A stretch of DNA of 30,227 nucleotides, taken from an uncultured Clostridia bacterium (GTDB lineage Bacteria > Bacillota > Clostridia > Christensenellales > Borkfalkiaceae). The stretch spans positions 1 through 30,227 of the forward strand of contig CAKQSI010000026.1 of the NCBI GenBank assembly GCA_934272745.1, read 5' to 3'. Below, piece after piece: positions 23,647 through 30,227 of this stretch (position 1 is its first letter; each line of letters begins with the position of its first letter). The notes below the pieces were generated by a model. It searched no databases and was not told the origin of the DNA. It saw only the letters and a program-made list of their open reading frames with translations. Position numbers and translations under genes: made by a program.

Positions 23647-24198
23647 TTACACCCTGCGGGATTCCCACTCGGTCAAAACCCGTTCGACTTCGGCAAGGCT
23701 GCCTGCAAAAACGATCCCCTTTTGCCGCGCGGGCGTAGAAAGTCCCGACGCGATCATTTTTTCAAGCAGCGCGCGCAGTCCGTCGTAATAGCCGTTTAAA
23801 TTGAACACGATACACGGCGCTTCCAGATGCCCCAGCGACACTTTGGACATAATCTCCGAAATTTCTTCCAGCGTGCCGGTTCCGCCGGGAAAAGCGACGA
23901 ACGCCTGCCCCAGTTCGATCATTTTCCCTTTCCGCTCGGTCATATCTTTGGTGACGATGAGTTCGGTCAGCCCGTCGCACTGCACTTCCGCGTCGATAAA
24001 AAACTGCGGTTCCACGCCGACGGCTTTTCCGCCTGCGGAAAGCACGCTGTGTGCGATTTCCCCCATCAGTCCCGCGCGGGAACCGCCGTAAACCAGCGTA
24101 TCGCCCCGCTTGCCCATCCAGTTTCCGAATTCTTTCACCGCCGCCGAAAGCGCCGGATCGTTGCCCGGCATCGCGCCGAGATATACCGTAATTTGCAT
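23647..24198 (-). CDS. LOG family protein, nucleoside 5'-monophosphate phosphoribohydrolase
   Basis: The 183-residue protein matches the LOG family (TIGR00730) in length and motifs: a Rossmann-like start with YGGSRAGLMG (37-46), MTERK (86-90) and the signature PGGTGTLEE (104-112), which forms the nucleotide-binding and catalytic site. In plants these enzymes release active cytokinin; in bacteria members cleave nucleoside monophosphates into base and ribose 5-phosphate. The exact substrate is not predictable here. The ATG is preceded by AAGGGGA about eight bases upstream. The protein has no signal and is cytosolic. A TGGTAAAAT element (24275-24267, minus strand) is a possible extended -10 box upstream. 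It stands alone, about 150 bases after sbcC in the same direction. Confidence 0.9.
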   Translation of the reverse strand: MQITVYLGAMPGNDPALSAAVKEFGNWMGKRGDTLVYGGSRAGLMGEIAHSVLSAGGKAVGVEPQFFIDAEVQCDGLTELIVTKDMTERKGKMIELGQAFVAFPGGTGTLEEISEIMSKVSLGHLEAPCIVFNLNGYYDGLRALLEKMIASGLSTPARQKGIVFAGSLAEVERVLTEWESRRV

Positions 24199-24312
24199 AT
24201 ACGTATCCCCTTTTTAGTGTTTTTTCGCCGGAAAGCGGCTTTTCGTCGCGCGCTTTCCAAGCGCCCATTTTACCATTTTTTGGGGTGCCTTTTCCCCCTT
24301 TGGGGCGCCCTT

Positions 24313-24356
24313 TTCGCGCCCAAATTCGTCACGGCTTCGCGCCCAAATTCGTCACG
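24313..24356. repeat. 21-bp tandem duplication at the 3' end of sbcC
   Basis: A 21-base unit containing GCGCCCAAATTCGTCACG occurs at 24313-24333 and 24336-24356. The second copy includes the sbcC stop codon (24352-24354), so the stop region has been duplicated into the downstream gap. A G/C-rich segment with GGGGTGCC and GGGGCGCC (24280-24310) follows in the gap. Confidence 0.7.
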
Positions 24357-27117
24357 TCCGGATACGGACCGAACTGCCGCCCGCGGGATTTTTGGTTACG
24401 ACGATCTGCTTGTCGATCTTCTCTTTCAGTTCCGCCACGTGCGAAATAATGCCCACCAAGCGGTTGCCTTCCGCAAGGCTATTCAGCGCGCGGAGCGCCT
24501 GCGAAAGCGCCTCTTCGTCCAGCGAACCGAACCCTTCGTCAACGAACATCGTATCCAGCCGGATGCCGCCCGCGCTTTCCTGCATTTCGTCCGAAAGCCC
24601 CAGCGCCAAAGACAGCGACGCCTGAAAACTTTCGCCGCCGGAAAGGGTCTTTACGCTGCGTTCGCTGCCGTTGTAGTGGTCGACAACGCTCAAGTCCAGC
24701 CCGCTCTGGCTTTTATAATTTTCCGCGGAAGCGCTGCGTTTCAGTTCGTACTGCCCGTCGGACATGATCATCAGCCGCAGGTTTGCCCGGTCGATGATCC
24801 GGTCGAAATAATGCGCCTGCACGTAGGTTTCCAGCATAATTTTTTCCTTGCCGGAAATGCTGCCGTTTGCCGTATCCGAAAGCGCTTTGATCGTTTTCCA
24901 TTCTTTTTCGGCTTTTTGGGTCTTTTGGGAAAGCGCGCCGATTTTAAGGCTTGCCGCGCGGTTTCCCGCAAGGCTTGCCGCCACCTGCCGGCTTTTTTCG
25001 GCGATCTCTTCTTTTTCCAAGGAAAGAACGCGGCGTTTTTCCCGTTCTTCTTCCACGGCGATTTCCGTCCCGCCGGCAAGACCGTCTTTCGCAGTCTTTT
25101 CCGCGGCGCGGAACCCTTCCACCCGCTTTTCGCAATCGGTCACCGCGGTTTTTGCGCTTTCCAGCAAAGTTTCAAGGTCGGCTTTCTTCTTTTCCGAAGC
25201 GCCTAAGGCGGCAGAAGCCTCCTTGCGCGAACCGTAGCGCAATTTTTCGTCCAGCACCCCGATCCGGGCGATGATTTTTTGCAGCGAAGCAAGGTCGGAA
25301 GCGCGCTTTTCCGCCAGACGGAAGCGCAGATCTTTCCCCTCCTGCAAGCGTCGTTCGGTCTGCAAAATCTCCTGATCCAGCGCGTTTTTGCGCGCAATGT
25401 CTGCCGTAGCAGCCGAAAAGTCGCGTTCCGCCGCGGCGAAATCCGACCGGGTTTTTACGATTTGCACGGAAAGTGCCTCTTTCGCCGCTTTCAGGTCGGT
25501 CGCCCCCAAAAGCGCTTTCGAAAGAGCGAGCGCGGCGGCGATTTTCTCCTCGGTTTTTGCGGCGACGGCGCCCGCCGCCTCGCTGGCTTTCCGTGCGGCT
25601 TCATCCGCCCTTTCCCACTCCTGCTGCAGGGCTTGCAGCGCCGCTTTGTCGGGTGCGGAAAGCGGCTTTTTGGCGATACGTGGGTGTGTTTTAGAGCCAC
25701 AGACCGGGCAAGGAAGCCCTTCCGTCAACCCCTCTGCAAGGATCCCCGCCTGCGCGTCAAGATAGGCTTTCCGCCCCGCGTCAAGCGCCTCTTTTTTCCG
25801 TTCGCCGGCAGCGGATCTTTGCAGATATTCCGCCTGTCTTGCGGCAAGCGCGGCTTGCGCATTTTCGATATCTTTCAGCGAAGAAGAAAGCCGGGCGAGG
25901 TCTTCCATTCTCTTCCCGATCTCCTTTTTGCGCGCTTCCGCCTCTATAGCGGCGCTCGGCGCGCCCTCTTTTTTCGCTCTCTCCCGCTTGAAAAGGGCAA
26001 GGCGTTCTTCCGCCTGCTTTTCCCGCTGCAGGGCGGCGAACCCCTCCTCTTCCCCGGTTTTCAGACTTTCCGAAAGGTCGGCTTTTTCCACCCGCAGGCG
26101 GTCGCGCTCGTCGTACTCCGATAGAGCCGCTTTCATCGCCGCGACTTCGTCACTAAGAGTCCGGATCTCCGGTTCCCGCAGCCGCGCTTCGGTCAGCGCC
26201 GCCTGCAGAAATGACAGCCGGGCGGACCATTCTTTCAGTCCCTCTTCGGCACTTTTTTGCGCCGCTTTCAGTTTTTCCCGCTCCTCCGCGCGCGCTAAAA
26301 GCGCCGCAATTTTCGTCAGCGCGGCGTCGACTTCTCTTTCCTGCAGCAGAAGATTTTCCGCCGCGATCCGGTCTTCCGCGATCAGTTCGGAAAGAAGGAC
26401 AGGCGCTTCTTCGGGCGCGATCCGCCCTTCTTTCAGGCTGAGAATCTCCTGAAAAAGCGGACTTTCTTCCCGCACGGAGATAGCGTCGATTTCCCGGCGG
26501 ACGGCTCTTGCACTCTCGTCCAGTTCCCGCCCCAAACTTAGGCAGGCGTCTTTCAGCGCTTCCTGCAGACGGCTGAACCGCTGCGTGCGGAAAATTTTCT
26601 GGAAAATCTTTTTCCGCTCCTCGGTGGAAGCGAACAGCAACTTGCGAAATTCCCCCTGTGCGATCATCGCAATGCGGGAAAACTGCTCCCGATCCACGCC
26701 TAAAATTTCCACGATCGCGCGGTCGACGTCTTTTATTTTCGTGATCACTCTGCCGTCGGGCAGCGTAAGCTCGGCGTCGGCTTTTTCCGCCGTCATCCCC
26801 TCGCCCCGCGTTTTCGGGCGTTCGTATTCGGGATTTCGGCGAACGGTATACCTTTTCCCCGCATAATCGAAAACCAGTTCCGCTTCGGTGGGTGTTTCCG
26901 GCGCCGCGTATTTGGAACGTAGCATACCCGGTTCCCGCCCGTCGCCGCTCGGCTGACCGAACAGGGCAAACGCTATGGCGTCGAACAGCGTGGTTTTTCC
27001 CGCGCCCGTATCGCCCGTGATGAGATAAACGCCGCTCGTCCCCAGTTGCGTCAGGTCAAGAACGGTCTTTCCGGCGTAAGGACCGAAGGCGGACAAGGTC
27101 AGGCGAACCGGTCTCAT
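24352..27117 (-). CDS. sbcC: Exonuclease subunit SbcC
   Basis: The 921-residue protein is the ATPase/scaffold half of the SbcCD (Mre11-Rad50) complex, which cuts hairpins and processes DNA ends at stalled or broken replication forks. Visible parts are the Walker A motif GDTGAGKTTLFDAIAFALFG (35-54), long Glu/Lys/Ala-rich coiled coils (about 190-790), and the zinc hook CPVCGSKTHP near residue 470 in the middle of the coils, where two molecules join. The C-terminal half-site has the ABC signature SGGESFQ near 824, Walker B/D-loop LDTMFVDEGFGSLDEE near 850 and the H-loop ISH. All expected elements are present. The start overlaps the sbcD stop by four bases (ATGA), the usual coupled arrangement. 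The 3' end shows a short tandem duplication. Confidence 0.96.
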   Translation of the reverse strand: MRPVRLTLSAFGPYAGKTVLDLTQLGTSGVYLITGDTGAGKTTLFDAIAFALFGQPSGDGREPGMLRSKYAAPETPTEAELVFDYAGKRYTVRRNPEYERPKTRGEGMTAEKADAELTLPDGRVITKIKDVDRAIVEILGVDREQFSRIAMIAQGEFRKLLFASTEERKKIFQKIFRTQRFSRLQEALKDACLSLGRELDESARAVRREIDAISVREESPLFQEILSLKEGRIAPEEAPVLLSELIAEDRIAAENLLLQEREVDAALTKIAALLARAEEREKLKAAQKSAEEGLKEWSARLSFLQAALTEARLREPEIRTLSDEVAAMKAALSEYDERDRLRVEKADLSESLKTGEEEGFAALQREKQAEERLALFKRERAKKEGAPSAAIEAEARKKEIGKRMEDLARLSSSLKDIENAQAALAARQAEYLQRSAAGERKKEALDAGRKAYLDAQAGILAEGLTEGLPCPVCGSKTHPRIAKKPLSAPDKAALQALQQEWERADEAARKASEAAGAVAAKTEEKIAAALALSKALLGATDLKAAKEALSVQIVKTRSDFAAAERDFSAATADIARKNALDQEILQTERRLQEGKDLRFRLAEKRASDLASLQKIIARIGVLDEKLRYGSRKEASAALGASEKKKADLETLLESAKTAVTDCEKRVEGFRAAEKTAKDGLAGGTEIAVEEEREKRRVLSLEKEEIAEKSRQVAASLAGNRAASLKIGALSQKTQKAEKEWKTIKALSDTANGSISGKEKIMLETYVQAHYFDRIIDRANLRLMIMSDGQYELKRSASAENYKSQSGLDLSVVDHYNGSERSVKTLSGGESFQASLSLALGLSDEMQESAGGIRLDTMFVDEGFGSLDEEALSQALRALNSLAEGNRLVGIISHVAELKEKIDKQIVVTKNPAGGSSVRIRT

Positions 27118-28253
27118 ACTTCTTCCTCCCAGATTTTTGCAATCGTGCGCTTTAAAAACGCGCGTTCTTCCTCGGTCATAGGACTGCCGTTCTGTTTTTC
27201 GTACAGTTCCGCAAACAGTTCTTCCGGCGTTTTGGTTTCCGCGGCTTCCGCTTTGCCGACGACGTTTTTCGCGCGGGTGCGCGCGTTGTCGTACGAAAGG
27301 GTCATCAGGCGGGGGTATACCGTCCTGAGTTTTGCCATGGCGTCCGGAACGTCGCGCTCGTCGGTCAGCGTGATATGCAGATAATCGTCCGGATAGGTCG
27401 TGTGTTCGTAAAAGGAGCGCCGGACGACCTCGTCGTACGCGCCTTTGATTTCCTTCAGGTCGTGCAGCGGGACAAGAGGCGCCGTGCGTACGGAAAGGGC
27501 GCCTTTTTCTTTCAACTCGAAAACCGTGACCGATTTTTGGTCTTTCGCTTCCGAAAAGGAATATTTCAAAGGCGTACCGGCGTAACGAATGCGTTCCGTC
27601 CCCACGTTCTGCGGCGAATGAATATGCCCGAGCGCGACGTAGTCGAACCCCTCGAACGCAGAAGCGTCCACGTTGTCCAATCCCCCGACCGAAACCTCTT
27701 CGGAATCCGAACGAGAAGCGCCGGTAACGAACTGGTGCGCAATAAGAACGTTGCGCTTTTCGGGGTCGATTTTCATTTCGCGCACGGCAAGGCGCACCGC
27801 GTCGGTGTACGTTTCGACGGGTTCTCCCGGGAAAAATCGGCGGACGTGCGCGGGTTTTATAAAGGGAAGCATGTAAATATCCACTTCTCCGAACGCGTCT
27901 TTCAGGGTGACGGGCGTAATTTTCCCGCTATATACCGACGAAAGATGTACGCCGCTGGCGTCGATCAGGCGGTTCGCAAACGCCAATCGTTCGGAAGAAT
28001 CGTGATTGCCGCTGATGACAAAGGTCTGCAATTTCCGTTCCGCCAACCCCACCAGAAAATCGTCGAACAGTTGCACCGCTTCCGTAGACGGCACCGTTTT
28101 ATCGTAAATGTCCCCGGCAAGCAGAACCGCGTCCGGGCGTTCGCCGTCGATGGCGTTTAAAATCTGCGCCAGAATATACTGCTGGTCTTCGATCATGGGG
28201 AATTCGTTGACGCGCTTCCCCAGATGCAGGTCGGATAAGTGAATGAATTTCAT
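27114..28253 (-). CDS. sbcD: Exonuclease subunit SbcD
   Basis: The 379-residue protein is the nuclease half of SbcCD, an Mn-dependent calcineurin-like phosphoesterase. The metal-binding motifs are DLHLGK (D8, H10), AGDIYDK (D48), SGNHDSS (N83, H84, D85), the later IAHQFVTG and finally LGHIHSPQ. Length and order match the family. The C-terminal part (about 280-379) should contact SbcC. The ATG has AAAGGA about six bases upstream. The gene is followed by sbcC with a four-base overlap. The upstream gap contains a nested repeat array rather than a clear promoter; the best -35-like element (TTGACA, 28390-28385) has no good partner, and I could not find a match to the Bacillota SOS box. Confidence 0.95.
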   Translation of the reverse strand: MKFIHLSDLHLGKRVNEFPMIEDQQYILAQILNAIDGERPDAVLLAGDIYDKTVPSTEAVQLFDDFLVGLAERKLQTFVISGNHDSSERLAFANRLIDASGVHLSSVYSGKITPVTLKDAFGEVDIYMLPFIKPAHVRRFFPGEPVETYTDAVRLAVREMKIDPEKRNVLIAHQFVTGASRSDSEEVSVGGLDNVDASAFEGFDYVALGHIHSPQNVGTERIRYAGTPLKYSFSEAKDQKSVTVFELKEKGALSVRTAPLVPLHDLKEIKGAYDEVVRRSFYEHTTYPDDYLHITLTDERDVPDAMAKLRTVYPRLMTLSYDNARTRAKNVVGKAEAAETKTPEELFAELYEKQNGSPMTEEERAFLKRTIAKIWEEEV

Positions 28254-28324
28254 CGTTTTTCCTTTAATTTTTTGTCTTGGCGGCGGGGAAGGCGCGCGGG
28301 CGCTACGTCGGGCAGCTTGTTTTT

Positions 28325-28684
28325 GCGCCTTTCCGGGACGGGTTGTGCCCGCGCCGCCGACACTTACAGACTGTTTATTTTTGGACTGTCAAACCTCTGC
28401 CGCCTTGGCGGAGCGGCTTGTTTTTGCGCCTTTCCGGAACGGATTGTTCCCGCGCCGTCAGATTTCCACGCCTTCCCGGAACGGGTTGTTCCCGTGCCGC
28501 CGACACTTGCAGACTGTTTATTTTTGAACTGTCAAACCTCTGCTGCCTTGGCGGAGCGGCTTATTTTTGCGCCTTTCCGGAACGGGTTGTTCCCGCGCCG
28601 TCAGATTTCCACGCCTTCCCGGAAAGCGTTGTTCCCGCGCCGCCAGATTTCCACGCCTTCCCGGAAAGCGTTGTTCCCGCGCCG
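28325..28684. repeat. Nested repeat array: six 32-bp cores in 42-bp and 143-bp periods
   Basis: Cores related to GCGCCTTTCCGGAACGGG plus TTGTTCCCGCGCCG lie at 28325, 28426, 28468, 28569, 28611 and 28653, each 32 bases long. Neighbouring cores 426/468, 569/611 and 611/653 are 42 apart; 325/468, 426/569 and 468/611 are 143 apart. The longer unit also contains TTTGACAGT-like and CCGCCTTGGCGG segments. Most cores hold an inverted pair GGAAC-5-GTTCC. All three rightward frames stay open across it, but the 143-bp period shifts the frame, so it is not a protein repeat. The ribokinase 3' end carries TTCCCGCGCCG too. The array fills most of the 494-base gap 28254-28747. Confidence 0.85.
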
Positions 28685-28747
28685 CGTAATTTTACGGCGA
28701 GGCGCTAATTTTTATCTCTTTTATTCCCGCCGTTTTTCAAATCTTTT

Positions 28748-29629
28748 TTATTCCCGCGCCGCCGCAAAATCGAAAGTTTCCACTTCCTTTCGCGTGGGAA
28801 TGGACTGCTGTGCCCCGCGCCTGGTGCAGGCGATGGTTGCAGCACGGCAGCCGAACGCGCACGCTTCTTCCAGCGCCATCCCCTCGGAAAGACCTACCGC
28901 AAGCCCGCCGCAAAGGGTGTCCCCCGCGGAGGTGGTATCCACAACGCGCACTTTTTCGCAAGGGTAATGCACGGCTTTTTTCGGCGTCGCGATCTCGTAC
29001 CCGTCGCCGCCCAGCGTTGTCACGATTTTTCGGATTCCCTGCGCGAAAAGGTTCTCCTTGCCGCCGAACAGCGCCAGTTCGGTTTCGTTCGGCGTGATGA
29101 GATCGACGTAAGAAAAATAGGCGGCGATCGAAGTGTCGGCGGGGGCAGGATTCAAAACGGTGAGCATTCCCTTTTCTTTCGCCAGTCGCAAGCCGTAACC
29201 GATGACGTCAATGGGGTTTTCCAGCTGAGTGAGATAGACGTCGCCCGCCTTCGCGTCCCGCAAAAATTCGTCCAGCATATCGGCGGAAAGGCAGGCGTTC
29301 GCCCCCTTGTCGAGAATGATGCGGTTGTTGCCGCCGGTGACGATGATCATGGCGATTCCGCTGGAAACGCCCTCCTTTTTTCGGATATGGGAAACGTCCA
29401 CGCCGGCGCTTTGCAGTCCCGAAAGTTGCCGGCTGCCGAAGTCGTCATTCCCCACCGCGCCGCACATCTTCACGCTGCCGCCCAGTTTCGCCGCCGCAAC
29501 CGCCTGATTTGCGCCTTTGCCGCCGCAGTTGGTGAAAAAACCGCTCCCGGTCAAGGTTTCGCCCTCCTTCGGGATATAGGGACTTTCCACCACCAGATCC
29601 ATATTTAAACTCCCCGCAATATAAATCAT
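28748..29629 (-). CDS. rbsK: Ribokinase
   Basis: The 293-residue protein belongs to the PfkB carbohydrate kinase family and phosphorylates ribose (ATP + D-ribose to ribose 5-phosphate). Seen are the start MIYIAGSLNMDLVV, substrate motif GGKGANQAVAAAKLGG (36-51), the PNETE loop (180-184) and the C-terminal signature DTTSAGDT (231-238), whose D237 is the expected catalytic base. The order and length match RbsK. The start chosen is the ATG at 29629 with GAGG six bases upstream; a longer in-frame start at 29704 has no ribosome binding site and adds non-conserved residues. No ribose transporter or regulator genes are adjacent. A close PfkB sugar kinase with another substrate cannot be excluded. 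The last codons contain the same GC-rich word as the downstream repeats. Confidence 0.9.
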   Translation of the reverse strand: MIYIAGSLNMDLVVESPYIPKEGETLTGSGFFTNCGGKGANQAVAAAKLGGSVKMCGAVGNDDFGSRQLSGLQSAGVDVSHIRKKEGVSSGIAMIIVTGGNNRIILDKGANACLSADMLDEFLRDAKAGDVYLTQLENPIDVIGYGLRLAKEKGMLTVLNPAPADTSIAAYFSYVDLITPNETELALFGGKENLFAQGIRKIVTTLGGDGYEIATPKKAVHYPCEKVRVVDTTSAGDTLCGGLAVGLSEGMALEEACAFGCRAATIACTRRGAQQSIPTRKEVETFDFAAARE

Positions 29630-29749
29630 ATCGTTACCTCGCTTTTTATTGCATTCGTGATTTTGCAGAATTCGTTCTGGAAGGTCTGCTTTTCGTAAGC
29701 GCAACGGAAGACGCCGGAATTTTGCTTGCAGGAACTTCCGCCTTCGCCG

Positions 29750-29793
29750 TATTTCAGTCTTCGCTATTTTTCAGTCTTCGCCCTATTTCAGCC
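29750..29793. repeat. Short direct repeats in the ribokinase leader
   Basis: TATTTCAGTCTTCGC (29750-29764) is followed directly by TATTTTTCAGTCTTCGC (29765-29781) and the partial copy TATTTCAGCC (29784-29793). They lie within the probable 5' leader of the leftward ribokinase gene. A binding site series or slippage product is possible. Confidence 0.5.
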
Positions 29794-29872
29794 GGGAAAC
29801 GCACGCCGATTTTGCGGAACGCGGCGGCGCTGAATTTTGCACTTGCTTCCAAATTTGCTTCCCCCAGTTTTT

Positions 29873-29881
29873 ATTTTATCA
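29873..29881 (-). promoter_or_regulatory. Possible extended -10 promoter for ribokinase
   Basis: On the minus strand TGATAAAAT (29881-29873) fits an extended -10 box (TGnTATAAT with one mismatch). The -35 region is poor. Its start would give a ribokinase leader of about 235 bases. Confidence 0.3.
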
Positions 29882-29916
29882 CATTTCCGGCGAGAATAAA
29901 AGCGTTTTTCGACTTT

Positions 29917-29986
29917 TGCATTCGCGCCGTAAAGATCCGGCGCGAATGCAGTCGGCGCCCGCCGCAGGGACTTAGCGGCGGGCGCC
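29917..29986. terminator. Two strong hairpins side by side
   Basis: The first is a perfect 13-bp stem (29917-29929 with 29938-29950, arm TGCATTCGCGCCG, eight-base loop). The second is a 12-bp stem (29954-29965 with 29975-29986, arm GGCGCCCGCCGC, nine-base loop). They are three bases apart and neither has a good T-run. They lie between the divergent ribokinase gene and the rightward promoter at 30107. Termination or an RNA structure is possible. Confidence 0.5.
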
Positions 29987-30106
29987 CGGTAAAACTGTCG
30001 GTTCGATTTCACTCCTTTGCGCCGCAATCCTGTCGTGACAAAGGGAAAGCGCGCCGGATTGCGGAGTGTAAGTTGCCCTTTATAAAATGGTTTTTCCCCG
30101 AAACAA
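29987..30106. other. Non-coding stretch with a long inverted repeat
   Basis: CCGCAATCC (30022-30030) and GGATTGCGG (30056-30064) form a nine-bp inverted repeat with a 25-base interval. There is no convincing gene; the frames open across 29722-30153 and 29788-30162 lack ribosome binding sites and are unlike proteins. Confidence 0.4.
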
Positions 30107-30135
30107 TTGTGTTTATCGGCGTTTCGTGCTATAAT
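30107..30135 (+). promoter_or_regulatory. Rightward sigma-A promoter at the window edge
   Basis: TTGTGT (30107-30112) and a perfect TATAAT (30130-30135) are 17 bases apart. Transcription should start near 30142, exactly at the first arm of a long stem-loop. The gene it serves lies beyond the window. Confidence 0.75.
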
Positions 30136-30141
30136 GGCAGG

Positions 30142-30227
30142 GCAAAAATATAGGGATTCCATCCGCCATCCCTAACTATTTTTGCGGTGATAAACCGATT
30201 TATGCGGCGTTAAACGCCGCTCGTAGT
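30142..30227 (+). ncRNA. Structured leader RNA or small RNA, start only
   Basis: The predicted transcript begins with GCAAAAATATAGGGAT (30142-30157), which pairs with ATCCCTA and TATTTTTGC (30168-30174, 30177-30185), leaving a two-base bulge and a ten-base loop: a 16-bp stem at the very 5' end. A second hairpin GCGGCG / CGCCGC (30204-30220) follows close to the window end. I do not match it to a known riboswitch core. It could be the leader of the next gene or a small RNA. Confidence 0.4.

Noticed and set aside
23827..25206. Rightward open frame of 459 codons across the LOG gene, the gap and sbcC
   Set aside because: It spans two real leftward genes and the gap between them, and has no protein-like features.
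28339..28587. LexA/SOS boxes upstream of sbcD
   Set aside because: The inverted pair is GAAC-5-GTTC, while the Bacillota SOS box needs GAAC-4-GTTC; two of the six cores lose the pair entirely.
28325..28684. CRISPR array
   Set aside because: The segments between the cores are themselves repeated, so there are no unique spacers, and no cas genes are present.
28239..28967. Rightward open frame through the repeat array, resembling a repeat protein
   Set aside because: All three rightward frames are open there because the repeats lack stops; the 143-bp period shifts the frame between copies, and the frame runs into the ribokinase gene on the other strand.
29995..30020. tRNA-like T-loop word GGTTCGATT
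   Set aside because: The flanking five-base stems do not pair and no acceptor or anticodon arm can be drawn.
29722..30153. Rightward open frame of 143 codons beside the ribokinase gene
   Set aside because: It crosses two hairpins and a promoter, has no ribosome binding site and no recognisable pattern.

Overview
The window looks like a chromosomal segment of an uncultured, gut-type Clostridia member (Bacillota). The reasons are strong GGAGG-type ribosome binding sites, consensus sigma-A promoters (TTGACA-17-TATAAT), many lipobox lipoproteins built from InlB-B-like, BspA-type leucine-rich, GLUG and Fn3-like repeats, and a decayed two-component system of a type common in Clostridia. The taxonomic call is inference; no rRNA, tRNA or other phylogenetic marker is present.

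Positions 1-15709 form a surface-lipoprotein region made of two converging sets of related genes. The rightward set is the end of a GLUG-repeat protein (1-312), two paralogous InlB-like lipoproteins (314-1444, 1742-2869) and a large Fn3-like lipoprotein (3124-6369). The leftward set, in transcription order, is an InlB/leucine-rich-repeat lipoprotein (15709-13586), a second Fn3-like lipoprotein (13407-10540), a membrane HExxH protein (10285-9461) and a GLUG lipoprotein (9464-6894) that overlaps it by four bases. Three strong hairpins separate the two sets. The leftward set starts from a perfect consensus promoter overlapped by three tandem 22-bp repeats that look like an operator.

Positions 16023-20186 hold a leftward operon with its own consensus promoter and a roughly 290-nt leader. 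It encodes a membrane-anchored protein of unknown function (19863-18697) and a one-polypeptide MacB/FtsX-like ABC transporter (18609-16162), and it ends at a 16-bp-stem terminator. A divergent gene encodes a compact GH37 trehalase-like enzyme (20349-21566).

Positions 21567-23646 are a graveyard: a response regulator without its receiver domain, followed by a frameshifted sensor histidine kinase N-terminus whose end appears fused to the tail of an unrelated Cthe_2159-like carbohydrate-binding protein. Hairpins follow.

Positions 23647-30227 contain leftward housekeeping genes: a LOG-family nucleotide phosphoribohydrolase, the DNA-repair nuclease pair sbcD-sbcC (translationally coupled) and a ribokinase. 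Between ribokinase and sbcD lies a nested 42/143-bp repeat array. At the right edge a strong rightward promoter (30107-30135) starts a transcript with a long stem-loop whose downstream gene lies outside the window.

The most unusual items are the mirrored lipoprotein clusters with an embedded putative intramembrane protease, the 22-bp operator-like repeats, the chimeric two-component remnant and the composite repeat array upstream of sbcD.
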